Of a DNA stretch of 64,000 bases, positions 1 to 8,379 are shown piece after piece. The notes under the pieces were generated by a model. It was not told where the DNA came from. It did no database searches and saw only the letters and a program-made list of their open reading frames with translations. Position numbers and translations under genes: made by a program. The stretch is from Alkalihalophilus pseudofirmus (GTDB taxonomy: Bacteria; Bacillota; Bacilli; Bacillales; Bacillaceae_D), in contig NZ_CP117835.1 of assembly GCF_029094545.1 (NCBI RefSeq), forward strand, positions 3,824,001 through 3,888,000. Reading direction: 5' to 3'. The stretch's first letter is position 1, and each line of letters opens with the position of its first letter.

Positions 1-385
1 CAACTTGCACATTAGCTGCTTTGTCTTCGTGCGCCGCCTTAATTTCTTCGGCAAAGCTCTCAGCAAGAGCTTCGACTCGCTCTTCTTCGACACCCTCATC
101 TAGCATAAGAGAGCCGACTGCTGTGTCTCCATCTACAAATACTTGCGCGCCGAGTACTCCTGCCTCCTGCTCAATATTTGCTGTAATCGGCGCTCCGTCT
201 TCAATGTAGTCCGCGCTGTCTACCGGCTCCCCTTCAGCAAAATCTTCTCCTGCTTCTGTTTCTTCTATCTCTTGTTCCTCGTTTGTTTCTTCAGTTTCTT
301 CCGTTACATCCGTTTGCTCTTCGCCTTCAGAACAGCCTGCTAAAAGCATTGCGCCCGCTGTTGCTGCGATTAAAAATTTCTTCAT
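1..385 (-). CDS. acidic lipoprotein, 3' end outside window
   Basis: Probable membrane-anchored lipoprotein; function not recognised. It starts at ATG 385 with a good AGGAGG ribosome site about 10 bases upstream, and reads a lysine-containing hydrophobic signal (MKKFLIAAT...) ending in the lipobox LLAGC, so Cys21-Cys22 would be lipidated. The first ~30 mature residues are a Glu/Thr/Gln-rich acidic linker, followed by what looks like the beginning of a folded domain (about residues 60-128). The C-terminus runs off the left edge, so the family cannot be judged. It has the same style of signal and acidic linker as the small lipoprotein at 7041-7295. Confidence 0.75.
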   Translation of the reverse strand, partial: MKKFLIAATAGAMLLAGCSEGEEQTDVTEETEETNEEQEIEETEAGEDFAEGEPVDSADYIEDGAPITANIEQEAGVLGAQVFVDGDTAVGSLMLDEGVEEERVEALAESFAEEIKAAHEDKAANVQV

Positions 386-750
386 ATGATGTGTACCTCC
401 TATGACAAGCTGTTTCTATTTTACTATAAAAGGTTGCTCGTATGTAAGACTAATAGGAAGAATACGAAACCATCTCTCATCCCCAAACTGTAGCTCAGTC
501 TGCATAAAAATTGGATGAAAGCTGGTGTGTACGGGACGCTTGATCAGGCCATTAATCATAGATAATAGACAGATTTAGACAAGTCTTTAGTCTCATTTCT
601 CTGGGATATTTGTCTTTTATTGTCGAAATCATGGAAAGAGCAGTAATTACGGCTTATGATTAGATGTGTTTGTTACCAGTTTCATGGAAAAATAGAGATA
701 TAATGAAGCTCGGTTTTCACTTTATTTCATTATAAAAGGAGAGATTGCCA
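386..750. other. divergent intergenic region
   Basis: This gap separates the minus-strand lipoprotein from the plus-strand TcaA-like gene, so it must hold both promoters. A TATAAT hexamer lies at 699-704, but no convincing -35 box lies at 16-18 bp from it. I see no repeat array, RNA gene or small gene here. Confidence 0.4.
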
Positions 751-2532
751 GTGGTATGTAAAAATTGCGGAGCTGCTCTAAAGCAAGATGCAACGGTATG
801 TCCATCATGCGGCACGGAGGTGGATGAGACAGCAGCAGCTGTAGCACTAGAATATGAGGAACCGGAACACCGCACCCCTAGTGAAAATGCACCGCCTAAG
901 AAATCCAAAAAGAAAGCCATTATCATTACTTCTGCTGTAGCCGTACTATTAATGGGATTTGCTGCGCTTGCGTTTGGAATGGGCTTATTTATGAGTGATA
1001 AGCAGCGTTTCTTGTATGCTGAATACAAAACGTTTGAACAGCTTTCAGAAGAATTCCAGAATAAATACGGAGAGGATTTAGCGTTTAACGAATTAACTGT
1101 ATCGAACCCTTCACGTTCTGAAGTAACTCTTAGCGGAATGCTGAATATGGATGCAGCTACATATGACCCCGATCTTGATATGATCCAAACCATTCTAAAT
1201 TCCTCATCTATTACGATGACCCAAGAAATGGACCCTGCTGTGAACCAGGCGTTTTATGAACTTGGTTTAAACATTCAACAAACAGATGCGCTTACAATAG
1301 AAATGATTCAATCGAATGAACAAATGGGATTAAAGGTTCCCTTCCTTTATGATGAGTACTTCTATATCAACCTTGACCAATACGGCGATTTCATGCGTAT
1401 GTTTGACCCATTTTATGATGGTATAGAAAGCCTGGAATCTGCGCAGTACAGCTTAGAAGACTATAAGCTCTCAGAAGCAGAACAAGAGGCTCTTCAATCT
1501 AGATACTCAACCTTCTTTATGGATTCATTGAAAGATGAGTACTTTACTGATAACGGCAAGGTCGATTACGAGCACAGCGATACAACGCTGAGCTTACGTG
1601 AATTGGTCTTGGAGCTGTCTCCTGAAGAAGCTTCAGCATTTTCAAATGAATTTTTCGAGTTTGTTGCAGCTGATGATGAACTTCACCAGTTAATTGCAGA
1701 ACGAATTGTCATGACTGGTGATGCCGAAGCATTTGACCAGGTTATGGACCTAGAAGAATTTAATGTTGAAACCATTCAAGCAGAGATAAGAGACGTATTT
1801 GAAGATTTAAAAGCAGATGCAGCGGATCTTCAGTTCCCGAATGGCTTCACATCGACGATCCTTGTTGATAACAGCAATATTGTTGTGAACCGTCAAATCA
1901 ATACAGCCATTTCAACGGAAAACACAAATGAAGCTGGCAGCCTTATCGTTGAAACGAGAAATGTTGAGCTTGATACGAACGAAATCGACCGTGCAGCCGT
2001 CATTACATTTGCACCTGAAGGACAGCAAGATTCTGAGCTTAATTTGGCGTATACCAACTTAATTGGTGCAGGCGACGGCTCTAGAACAGAAGATATGAAC
2101 CTCAATGTTTCGATACAGGAATTCGGCACAACATCTGAGCCTTTCAGCCTGTCAATGCAGTCTGAGTTCTTTGGGCTCGGGACAGGAGAACAGCAAGTTG
2201 AACGTACATTTGCTGTTATGTCAAACGACATCTCAAGTATGGAGCCGCTTCTAACAGGAACGTTGAATCAAGAGAAAGATGTTAATTTAAAAGATGAAAC
2301 AGCTTCTTATAAATACGATTTTACCATTGACCTTAACGACCAGTTTGAGAATGGCTCGCTTTCTGTCGTAGTTGAGTCAAATTCTACGACCATTGAAGAG
2401 GTTTCACTCCCAACCCTTGATGGGGATGAAGGAATTAACATAGTGGAATTAACGCAAATGGATATGATGCAGATTACTCAAGATATTGAAATGCGCCTTG
2501 GTCAGCTGATGTATGAGCTTGGCTTGTTCTAG
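751..2532 (+). CDS. TcaA/YvbJ-like zinc-ribbon membrane protein
   Basis: Single-pass membrane protein with a cytoplasmic zinc ribbon (C3-x2-C6 ... C17-x2-C20), a charged linker, one transmembrane segment at about residues 55-80 and a ~510-residue extracellular part. This is the layout of the TcaA/YvbJ family, which in staphylococci is linked to glycopeptide response and wall polymers. A TTG at 745 is in frame, but the AAAGGAGAG site (735-743) touches it; GTG 751 sits at normal spacing and starts right before the zinc ribbon, so I chose 751. It is the first gene of a tight cluster with an ABC exporter (9-bp gap to the next gene), suggesting a joint envelope role. The family call is from layout, not from a search. 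Confidence 0.7.
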   Translation: MVCKNCGAALKQDATVCPSCGTEVDETAAAVALEYEEPEHRTPSENAPPKKSKKKAIIITSAVAVLLMGFAALAFGMGLFMSDKQRFLYAEYKTFEQLSEEFQNKYGEDLAFNELTVSNPSRSEVTLSGMLNMDAATYDPDLDMIQTILNSSSITMTQEMDPAVNQAFYELGLNIQQTDALTIEMIQSNEQMGLKVPFLYDEYFYINLDQYGDFMRMFDPFYDGIESLESAQYSLEDYKLSEAEQEALQSRYSTFFMDSLKDEYFTDNGKVDYEHSDTTLSLRELVLELSPEEASAFSNEFFEFVAADDELHQLIAERIVMTGDAEAFDQVMDLEEFNVETIQAEIRDVFEDLKADAADLQFPNGFTSTILVDNSNIVVNRQINTAISTENTNEAGSLIVETRNVELDTNEIDRAAVITFAPEGQQDSELNLAYTNLIGAGDGSRTEDMNLNVSIQEFGTTSEPFSLSMQSEFFGLGTGEQQVERTFAVMSNDISSMEPLLTGTLNQEKDVNLKDETASYKYDFTIDLNDQFENGSLSVVVESNSTTIEEVSLPTLDGDEGINIVELTQMDMMQITQDIEMRLGQLMYELGLF

Positions 2533-2541
2533 GAGAGCAGC

Positions 2542-3741
2542 ATGAACCATATTGCCGCTTTACTCACTATTCAATTTCATATGTGGATTAAGCAGTGGAA
2601 GCTTGGAGTAACAGTTATTGTTACTCCTCTTCTTCTTTTTACAGCGATTGGACTCATCGTCACTCACCAGCTCACACCAAGTGATACGATTGATAAAATG
2701 TCAGTCGGCGTGGTTGATTTAGATCAGACCTTTGAAACGAAACAAGCAATCGGCCAAATGTTTGATAACGAGGATGTTGAACAGGTCATCGAGGCGATTG
2801 ATACAACTGAAGCACTAGGGGCAGAAATGCTAGCCTCAGGTGAGCTTGATGCGTTGGTGGTCATTCCTGAAGGCTTTAGCGAGGATCTTCGCTACGGAAT
2901 AAACTCCCCTATCACCGTTATTGGCCAAAGCAGTCAGCCGCTGCAATCAGCACTGATCCTTCAGCTCCTAACCGCCGCCAGTCATTATGTCTCAGCTGCA
3001 CAAAGCGGTGTGAATGCCGTGCATCATTTTTTGGCGGAACAAGATGTCTCGGCAGATGTACGGCAAGCTGAGCTGCAGAGAAATATCGTGACATTTTCGC
3101 TGGATGCCTTAGGTAGACTTGATATATTTGAAGAGGTGTTAGTCAGCGGGCTATTTCAAGAAAATCTCGTTCTGTACTATATCGCATCTTTTCTTGTTTT
3201 AGCTGTGATGACGTGGAGCTTTTTTATCGTTCATATCCTGCGCCAAGCATTCGATGCAGCAACCTTTGATCGTTTACGTACACGCGGGATCAATGATTGG
3301 CATTTTGCCGGAGCCACCTTGATTAATGCCTCAGCAATCGTTTTTTTAACCGGGTCCGTAGTTGGTTTGCCAGCTATTTATGCAGCAGAAGGTAATGCCT
3401 CCCTATTTTTAATAGCAGTGGGAATGATTCTTCTCGCGCTTTTATTTAGCAGCTTATTTTATGGAATTTCTTTATGGATAAAATCCGAGCAAGGTGTGCA
3501 GATCGTAAGCTGGCTGTTCATTTTAACTGGAGCAGCAGCAGGCGGGCATTTTGTTCCTGCCCTTTACTTTCCCGATTGGCTGCAAACTTTAAGTGATTGG
3601 ACGATAAACAAGTGGGCTCTTGATGCGGCTATCGGCCTTCTTCAAGGAACGGCTGCAAGCCTCCAGCCATTAGCCTTGTTCGTTATCGGGTCCATGATGT
3701 TCGCTGCAGCCGGCATATGGGTTCAGAAAGGAGCAAGATAG
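2542..3741 (+). CDS. ABC-2 type exporter permease
   Basis: Membrane subunit of an ABC exporter. One N-terminal transmembrane helix (about residues 22-43) is followed by a ~150-residue extracytoplasmic domain and then about five helices from residue ~210 to the end, the standard ABC-2 permease layout. ATG 2542 follows AGGAGAG at proper spacing. It is followed 2 bp later by a second permease of the same design and then by the ATPase, so the transporter is probably a heterodimer of the two permeases. The order resembles lipid or antibiotic exporters such as LnrLMN; the substrate cannot be told from sequence. Confidence 0.8.
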   Translation: MNHIAALLTIQFHMWIKQWKLGVTVIVTPLLLFTAIGLIVTHQLTPSDTIDKMSVGVVDLDQTFETKQAIGQMFDNEDVEQVIEAIDTTEALGAEMLASGELDALVVIPEGFSEDLRYGINSPITVIGQSSQPLQSALILQLLTAASHYVSAAQSGVNAVHHFLAEQDVSADVRQAELQRNIVTFSLDALGRLDIFEEVLVSGLFQENLVLYYIASFLVLAVMTWSFFIVHILRQAFDAATFDRLRTRGINDWHFAGATLINASAIVFLTGSVVGLPAIYAAEGNASLFLIAVGMILLALLFSSLFYGISLWIKSEQGVQIVSWLFILTGAAAGGHFVPALYFPDWLQTLSDWTINKWALDAAIGLLQGTAASLQPLALFVIGSMMFAAAGIWVQKGAR

Positions 3742-3743
3742 TC

Positions 3744-4907
3744 ATGAAGCTTTTGCGTATGGTTCTTTCCAGACTTTTTTATAAGCCGGCTGTCTTGCTG
3801 CTCCTTTTCTTGGTACCTATAGGCGGGATGCTGCTGTTTGGCACTCTCCTTGAAAAAGGTCAACAAGAAATCGCTATTCCCATTGCTGTTGTAGATGAGG
3901 ACAACGAGGTCTTTTCACGATTGGTTGTTACACACCTTTCCAGCCAAGACCGGATCTCTGTGATTACAACCACCAGGGAAGATGCCCGGGAAATGCTTTT
4001 GAGACATGAAGTCGATTCAGTTTATGTGATTAAGGAGAACTTTGAAGCCGCGTTAAAACAGGGAAACAGGCAAGAGATGATTGAGGTGTGGACCTCACCT
4101 CAGTCTTTAACGACCGGGATTATAAATGAGGTCATCGCTAGTATGGCAGTGAGACTGTCAAGCAGTGTGAATGCTGCTGACCGCGTCCTCGTTTTATCTG
4201 CTTTATTAGAGCTTCCGCTTGATGCGGAAGAAAATGTGGTGTGGCAGAGGACATTTGAATACAGCGAAAGCCAATGGGATCCTGAACCTCTGCTTACGAT
4301 CGAGTATAAAGATGTTTCAAGTGACGATGCGGTCAGTGACGTTCAGAGGCAGTGGTTAAACCCGTATTTAGGGATGTGGACCTTTTTCACACTGTTGATT
4401 GGCGTTGTTCTATCAGATTGGGTGCTTCGGGAAAAACAGGTGATCTTTCCGCGGATTCGCTCTACGTCTGCTGGATTACGAAACTATTTATTCGTTCAGT
4501 TTATTGTATATGTCAGTTTCTTTATTCTGCAGTGTTTAGCTTCGTATTTTATTTTACTATCGTTACACAAAGCTGCGCCTAGTCTGAGCTTATTCTTTAG
4601 CATGATGCTGTTTGTATGTGTAAGTATGGCCCTTTCTTTTATGCTCGCTGCCTGGAGCAAGAACCTTGTTAGTTATTATACCCTTGGCATGATGGTGGTC
4701 GTCGGCTTAAGCCTTTTAGGGGGAAGTTTCATACCTGTCCATGAACTAGCTGAGGTCCTGCGAGCGGTCTCAACGTATCTTCCACATTATGCGGTGATGC
4801 ATGTGGATTCCGTTTCACTCTTATCCTTGACTGTGAATGGTATTGCCGCTTGTGTCATGCTTACGTTAGCGATTAAACGATTGGAGGGAATTGATTGGGT
4901 GAAGTAA
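3744..4907 (+). CDS. ABC-2 type exporter permease, second subunit
   Basis: Second permease of the exporter, with the same architecture as its neighbour: an N-terminal helix (about residues 10-30), an external domain to residue ~200, then about five helices. An upstream in-frame ATG at 3717 lies inside the preceding gene; ATG 3744 has AAAGGAG at 3727-3733 with about 10 bp spacing, so 3744 is the likely start. Its last 13 bases overlap the ATPase gene, indicating translational coupling. Confidence 0.8.
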   Translation: MKLLRMVLSRLFYKPAVLLLLFLVPIGGMLLFGTLLEKGQQEIAIPIAVVDEDNEVFSRLVVTHLSSQDRISVITTTREDAREMLLRHEVDSVYVIKENFEAALKQGNRQEMIEVWTSPQSLTTGIINEVIASMAVRLSSSVNAADRVLVLSALLELPLDAEENVVWQRTFEYSESQWDPEPLLTIEYKDVSSDDAVSDVQRQWLNPYLGMWTFFTLLIGVVLSDWVLREKQVIFPRIRSTSAGLRNYLFVQFIVYVSFFILQCLASYFILLSLHKAAPSLSLFFSMMLFVCVSMALSFMLAAWSKNLVSYYTLGMMVVVGLSLLGGSFIPVHELAEVLRAVSTYLPHYAVMHVDSVSLLSLTVNGIAACVMLTLAIKRLEGIDWVK

Positions 4908-5644
4908 ATCAAATCATTGAAGTAAGAGATGTTTCGAAATTGTACGGGAAAAAGATATCCCTCGACCGCCTATCATTATCCGTAAAAAGAGGCCAAGTCT
5001 ACGGTCTTCTTGGCGCAAATGGGTCTGGGAAATCAACCCTCCTTAAATTGTTAGCGACGGTCATGGAGCCTTCTAGAGGAGACATCACCATCGCGGGTTA
5101 TGATATAAAAAAGCAAACAAAGCCAATTCGTGAGCTGATCGGCTATGTACCTCAAGAGTTATCGATTTGGGAGGAAGCAACCGTGCTTGAGAATGCTCAG
5201 TACTGGAGTGCATTTTCCAATAAAAAGCTCACTAAGTCAGCATTGATTAACCATTTAGAGAGGATTGGGCTTGGCGATCGTGCTCATGATAAAGTCAAAA
5301 CGTTATCTGGTGGAATGAAGCGAAAGTTAAACATTGTGATCGCCCTCCTCCATGACCCAGAAATCCTCTTAATGGATGAGCCAACTGTCGGGATTGACTT
5401 CCAATCAAGATTTGAAATCAATCAATTGATCAAACAGCTAGCACAAGATGGCAAGACCATTTTATATACGACACATGATGTAGTTGAAGTTCTTTTCTTA
5501 TGTGATGAAATAGGTGTGTTAAAAGCAGGACAGCTGTACTTCTCTGGCACGCTTCAGAAGGCACGAGAAAAGGCCGGAACCGCAGCAAGTACGTTGACGG
5601 ATGAGGAAGTATTGTACCGTTTAGTGAATGGAGAGTTGTTTTAA
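4895..5644 (+). CDS. ABC transporter ATP-binding protein
   Basis: Nucleotide-binding subunit that would power the two preceding permeases. Walker A GANGSGKST is at residues 40-48, the signature LSGGMKRKL is near residue 137, Walker B ILLMDEPT follows about 22 residues later, and the H-loop is in YTTHD. The start is TTG 4895, since GGAGGG at 4883-4888 is at the right distance and no ATG precedes the conserved region. The gene overlaps the second permease by 13 bp. Length (249 aa) is normal for a small ABC-2 ATPase. Confidence 0.88.
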   Translation: MGEVNQIIEVRDVSKLYGKKISLDRLSLSVKRGQVYGLLGANGSGKSTLLKLLATVMEPSRGDITIAGYDIKKQTKPIRELIGYVPQELSIWEEATVLENAQYWSAFSNKKLTKSALINHLERIGLGDRAHDKVKTLSGGMKRKLNIVIALLHDPEILLMDEPTVGIDFQSRFEINQLIKQLAQDGKTILYTTHDVVEVLFLCDEIGVLKAGQLYFSGTLQKAREKAGTAASTLTDEEVLYRLVNGELF

Positions 5645-5714
5645 CAGGCGACGTCCATTTCCATCACCAGCCGTTTTCCTATATAATGAAGAACAACCTA
5701 TACGGAGGGCAGGA

Positions 5715-6641
5715 ATGTCGATGAAACGAGTCTTACTAGTAATTGCAGCTGTCGTTCTTCTTTCAATAACAGGATATGGGGTCTATTTGTGGGCTTCGGT
5801 AAATGAGACCGCTCAGGATATGTATGAGCCGATCGAGCGTGAGGAAGAGAAATCAGAAAAACGCGAGGTCAAAGTTGATGTTGAAAACCAAGAGCCCCTC
5901 TCCTTTTTAATCTCTGGCGTGGATTCATCGGGAGAAGAGCTTAAAGGGCGTTCGGATACGATGATTGTGCTCACCGTCAACCCGCAAAAGGAATCGATTA
6001 AAATGCTCAGCATTCCGCGTGATACCAGAACAGAAATCATCGGGCGCGGAACCGTTGAAAAGATTAATCACGCCTACGCATGGGGCGGGGTTGAAATGGC
6101 GATTGACACCGTTGAGAACTTCTTAGATATTCCGATTGACCATTATGTGAGCATTAATATGGAAGGCTTCGTTGGTATTGTCGATGCTCTTGGCGGGGTG
6201 ACGGTTGATAATGACTTTGAGTTCAGCCAAAGCGGCTACCGGTTCCCAGTTGGTGAGCAGAAGCTTAGCGGCGAGGAAGCTCTTGCCTATTCGCGTATGA
6301 GAAAAGAAGATTCGCGGGGAGATTTTGGCCGGAATGACCGGCAGCGTGAAATTGTTGAAGCGGTGATTCTAGAAGCTGCAGATATCTCATCCATTGCACG
6401 AGCTGGAGACATACTAGATGCTGTTGGTAAATCAGTACGGACGGATTTAACGTTAAGTGAAATGTGGACGATCCAATCAAACTACCGCGGGGCAAGACAT
6501 CAGGTAGAGCAGCTAGCGCTAGAAGGCGAAAACGAACGGATTGACGGACTTTATTATGTGATTGTTTCGGATGAAGACCGTAAAGAAATTTCTAATGAGC
6601 TAAGAGAGCATCTCGAACTGCCAATTGGATCAAACGATTAA
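5715..6641 (+). CDS. LytR-CpsA-Psr (LCP) family wall-polymer ligase
   Basis: LCP enzymes move undecaprenyl-linked glycopolymers (teichoic acids and similar) onto peptidoglycan. The protein has one N-terminal membrane helix (about residues 5-25) and the LCP domain, recognisable from SDTMIVLTVNP, the SIPRDTR arginine motif, the HAYAWGG segment, and a late segment with SRMRKEDSRGDFGRNDRQ, which carries conserved Asp/Arg residues. ATG 5715 follows GGAGGGCAGG; an upstream in-frame extension overlaps the ABC gene and has no ribosome site. It lies 70 bp after the exporter genes and ends in a strong terminator, so it may share their transcript. Confidence 0.88.
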   Translation: MSMKRVLLVIAAVVLLSITGYGVYLWASVNETAQDMYEPIEREEEKSEKREVKVDVENQEPLSFLISGVDSSGEELKGRSDTMIVLTVNPQKESIKMLSIPRDTRTEIIGRGTVEKINHAYAWGGVEMAIDTVENFLDIPIDHYVSINMEGFVGIVDALGGVTVDNDFEFSQSGYRFPVGEQKLSGEEALAYSRMRKEDSRGDFGRNDRQREIVEAVILEAADISSIARAGDILDAVGKSVRTDLTLSEMWTIQSNYRGARHQVEQLALEGENERIDGLYYVIVSDEDRKEISNELREHLELPIGSND

Positions 6642-6675
6642 AAGGTGATGACAGCAACTAGTCATCACCTTTTTT
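6642..6675 (+). terminator. Rho-independent terminator of the LCP gene
   Basis: Perfect 11-bp stem AAGGTGATGAC / GTCATCACCTT with an 8-base loop, followed by a T run. It begins directly after the LCP stop codon. Confidence 0.92.
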
Positions 6676-6825
6676 GTTTGTCTTAAATGGACAAAAACAT
6701 GAAATCTGTTCAAATAATAGTGGTATTCCCATGGAAAATCCAGTAGAATAGGAAATAACTACTAATAAGTATACTTATATTTTTGAAGAGAACGGCTAAA
6801 AAATCAACCATAACGGGTGAATACT

Positions 6826-6984
6826 ATGAATAAAGAGAGCTTGCTTTTAGTGATCGAATCCAAACGTGAAGAGCTGCATGTCTCAGCACTCAGGTTCGGG
6901 ATGAACTCAAAAGAAGTATTGCAGATAAGTGAGGAGTTAGATAAGCTGATTTTCACCTACCAGACCCTGAAACCATGTTCGTAA
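6826..6984 (+). CDS. Spo0E-like sporulation phosphatase (52 aa)
   Basis: Small protein of the Spo0E/YnzD aspartyl-phosphatase family, which dephosphorylates Spo0A~P and delays sporulation. The second half contains the family signature SEELDKLI (S35...D39), followed by an aromatic residue (Y45), preceded by a predicted amphipathic helix (residues 4-20); the two-helix hairpin length matches the short members. ATG 6826 has a weak GGGTGA site 7 bases upstream. It stands alone between two terminators. Spo0F, the phosphorelay intermediate, is encoded at 59971-60333 in the same window. Confidence 0.75.
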   Translation: MNKESLLLVIESKREELHVSALRFGMNSKEVLQISEELDKLIFTYQTLKPCS

Positions 6985-6994
6985 CCACAGAAAA

Positions 6995-7016
6995 AAACCC
7001 CGCCTAAGCGGGGTTT
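6995..7016. terminator. bidirectional terminator
   Basis: Stem AAACCCCGC / GCGGGGTTT with loop CTAA and A/T runs on both sides. It lies between the convergent Spo0E-like gene and the acidic lipoprotein and can serve both. Confidence 0.9.
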
Positions 7017-7040
7017 TTGTATTGTAGAATCAGACTAGAA

Positions 7041-7295
7041 TTAGTTAGTAGCTTCTTCGTCTTCTTCTTCGATATCCATTTCTTCATCTTCAGCTGGCTC
7101 TTCATCTAGAGCTGGCTCTTCTTCCATTGGCTCTTCGTCAGCTGGCTCATCCATAGCAGGCTCTTCAGCAGGCTCATCCATTGCTGGATCTTCTACTGGC
7201 TCGTCTACTGCCGGCTCATCTGCTGGCTCTCCACATGCTGCTAATACACTTAAAGATAATACAGCTGCTGCTGTTGTCATCATAAATTTTTTCAT
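7041..7295 (-). CDS. small acidic repeat lipoprotein
   Basis: Eighty-four residues: a signal peptide with lipobox LAAC (Cys21), then a wholly acidic low-complexity tail built of repeats of the type EPAMDEPAEEPAMDEP, almost only Glu, Asp, Pro, Ala and Met. Nothing suggests an enzyme; it is probably a surface-exposed, unstructured, strongly negative lipoprotein. ATG 7295 is preceded by GGGGG. Acidic surface proteins are common in alkaliphiles, which is an inference from context. No family recognised. Confidence 0.75.
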   Translation of the reverse strand: MKKFMMTTAAAVLSLSVLAACGEPADEPAVDEPVEDPAMDEPAEEPAMDEPADEEPMEEEPALDEEPAEDEEMDIEEEDEEATN

Positions 7296-7642
7296 TGATA
7301 ATACCCCCTGATTATTTATCTGACTAACGTATTGGGTTTATGAGTGCGTGACTCATTTGCCTTGCTGTTAGTCTGTGTACATCCTACCAAGCTTATGCGC
7401 AATCGTCTATAGGTTGCAGGTTTTTTTGGTAAGATCTAGGCATCTTCCCAAGGTGTCACACAGTTTATCACAAACTAGGATTATGTCGAATCCTATTCAA
7501 ATGCTTATGTACCAAGGGTTACAGGACTGTTTTTGTTTTGCCGGCTTCATCCCGGTTATTTATGCGGCAAGCAAGCCGTTCGGCCGATTGGAGATTGTGT
7601 GCGTTGCTATGTATGTGTTCGGCCGGCCTTTACAGAAGAGGT
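7296..7642. other. intergenic region between fabZ and the acidic lipoprotein
   Basis: It should contain the promoter of the lipoprotein and the 3' end of the fabZ transcript. A 9-bp direct repeat GTTCGGCCG occurs twice between about 7578 and 7625. Single sequences resembling one unit of the 21-bp arrays occur near 7393 and 7561, but with no periodic series. Nothing else is evident. Confidence 0.35.
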
Positions 7643-8077
7643 TTAGGCATTTTTGATGGCAAACATTATGTCTGTTTCAACTGCAACCTCGCCGTTTACT
7701 GTGGCAATTGCGTGTCCTTTGCCGATTGGTCCTTTAAGGCGTGTGATTTCTACTTCTAGTTTCAATTGATCGCCTGGTACGACTTGACGCTTAAAGCGGC
7801 AGTTATCAATACCTGCGAAAAATGCGAGTTTGCCGCGATTTTCTTCTTTTTTAAGCATGGCTACTGCACCGACTTGTGCAAGAGCTTCAATAATGAGAAC
7901 ACCAGGCATAACCGGGTAGTCAGGGAAATGTCCGTTAAAGTATTCTTCGTTCGCTGTAACGTTCTTGAGTCCTACTGCTCGTTCGCCTTCAGTGATTTCA
8001 AGAATACGGTCGATCAGCAAAAATGGATAGCGGTGCGGAATAATCTCTTTGATTTCTTCAATTGTTAATTCGCTCAT
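7643..8077 (-). CDS. fabZ: 3-hydroxyacyl-ACP dehydratase
   Basis: FabZ dehydrates (3R)-hydroxyacyl-ACP to trans-2-enoyl-ACP in cytoplasmic type II fatty acid synthesis. The hot-dog fold active-site segment [21 protein letters not shown]-like is present (in the middle of the 144-aa protein), carrying the catalytic His and Glu; [13 protein letters not shown] near the N-terminus is also typical. ATG 8077 has AAAGGAAG upstream. Its position on the flhP side of the mbl-flhO-flhP cluster matches B. subtilis. Confidence 0.96.
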   Translation of the reverse strand: MSELTIEEIKEIIPHRYPFLLIDRILEITEGERAVGLKNVTANEEYFNGHFPDYPVMPGVLIIEALAQVGAVAMLKKEENRGKLAFFAGIDNCRFKRQVVPGDQLKLEVEITRLKGPIGKGHAIATVNGEVAVETDIMFAIKNA

Positions 8078-8171
8078 GGTTAGACTTCCTTTCAGTGGTG
8101 GGATTTGGATGAGTTTATTATAGCATATGAGAGGTTCGTGGGCATGAGGCGGATAGGTGGGCTGGGGAGGA

Positions 8172-8358
8172 ATTGCGTCGGTTAGAGTGGTTATTTGACT
8201 AGTTGCTTGGGTAATTGTGCGGGTTCAGACTGTAATTGCGTCGGCCCGCGGTGGTATTGCGCCTATTGCTGCTAATAGCGTCAGTCTCATGCTCGATTGC
8301 GCCGGTTGACCAGACTATTGTATTGACTCCTGCTATAATTGCGCCGATTCTCCTGCCC
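8172..8358 (+). repeat. phased nine-unit array A (WWTGCGYCRSTT, 21-bp period)
   Basis: Nine units start at 8172, 8193, 8214, 8235, 8256, 8275, 8296, 8317 and 8338. The step is 21 bp except 19 bp between units 5 and 6. Five of nine units keep exact TGCG; units 2, 3, 6 and 8 are degenerate but stay in phase. The 9-bp spacers are unrelated. The array lies between the fabZ start and the stop of the NERD gene, 22 bp from that stop, with no terminator between, so it would be transcribed as the NERD gene's 3' UTR. Confidence 0.85.
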
Positions 8359-8379
8359 TCATGCCATCCCCTCTACCGT

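Noticed and set aside
745-750. TTG 745 as start of the TcaA-like gene
   Set aside because: It touches the AAAGGAGAG ribosome site; GTG 751 has proper spacing.
7380-7640. A decayed nine-unit array near fabZ
   Set aside because: Only isolated unit-like sequences (near 7393 and 7561); distances between candidates do not fit 21 or 19 bp.
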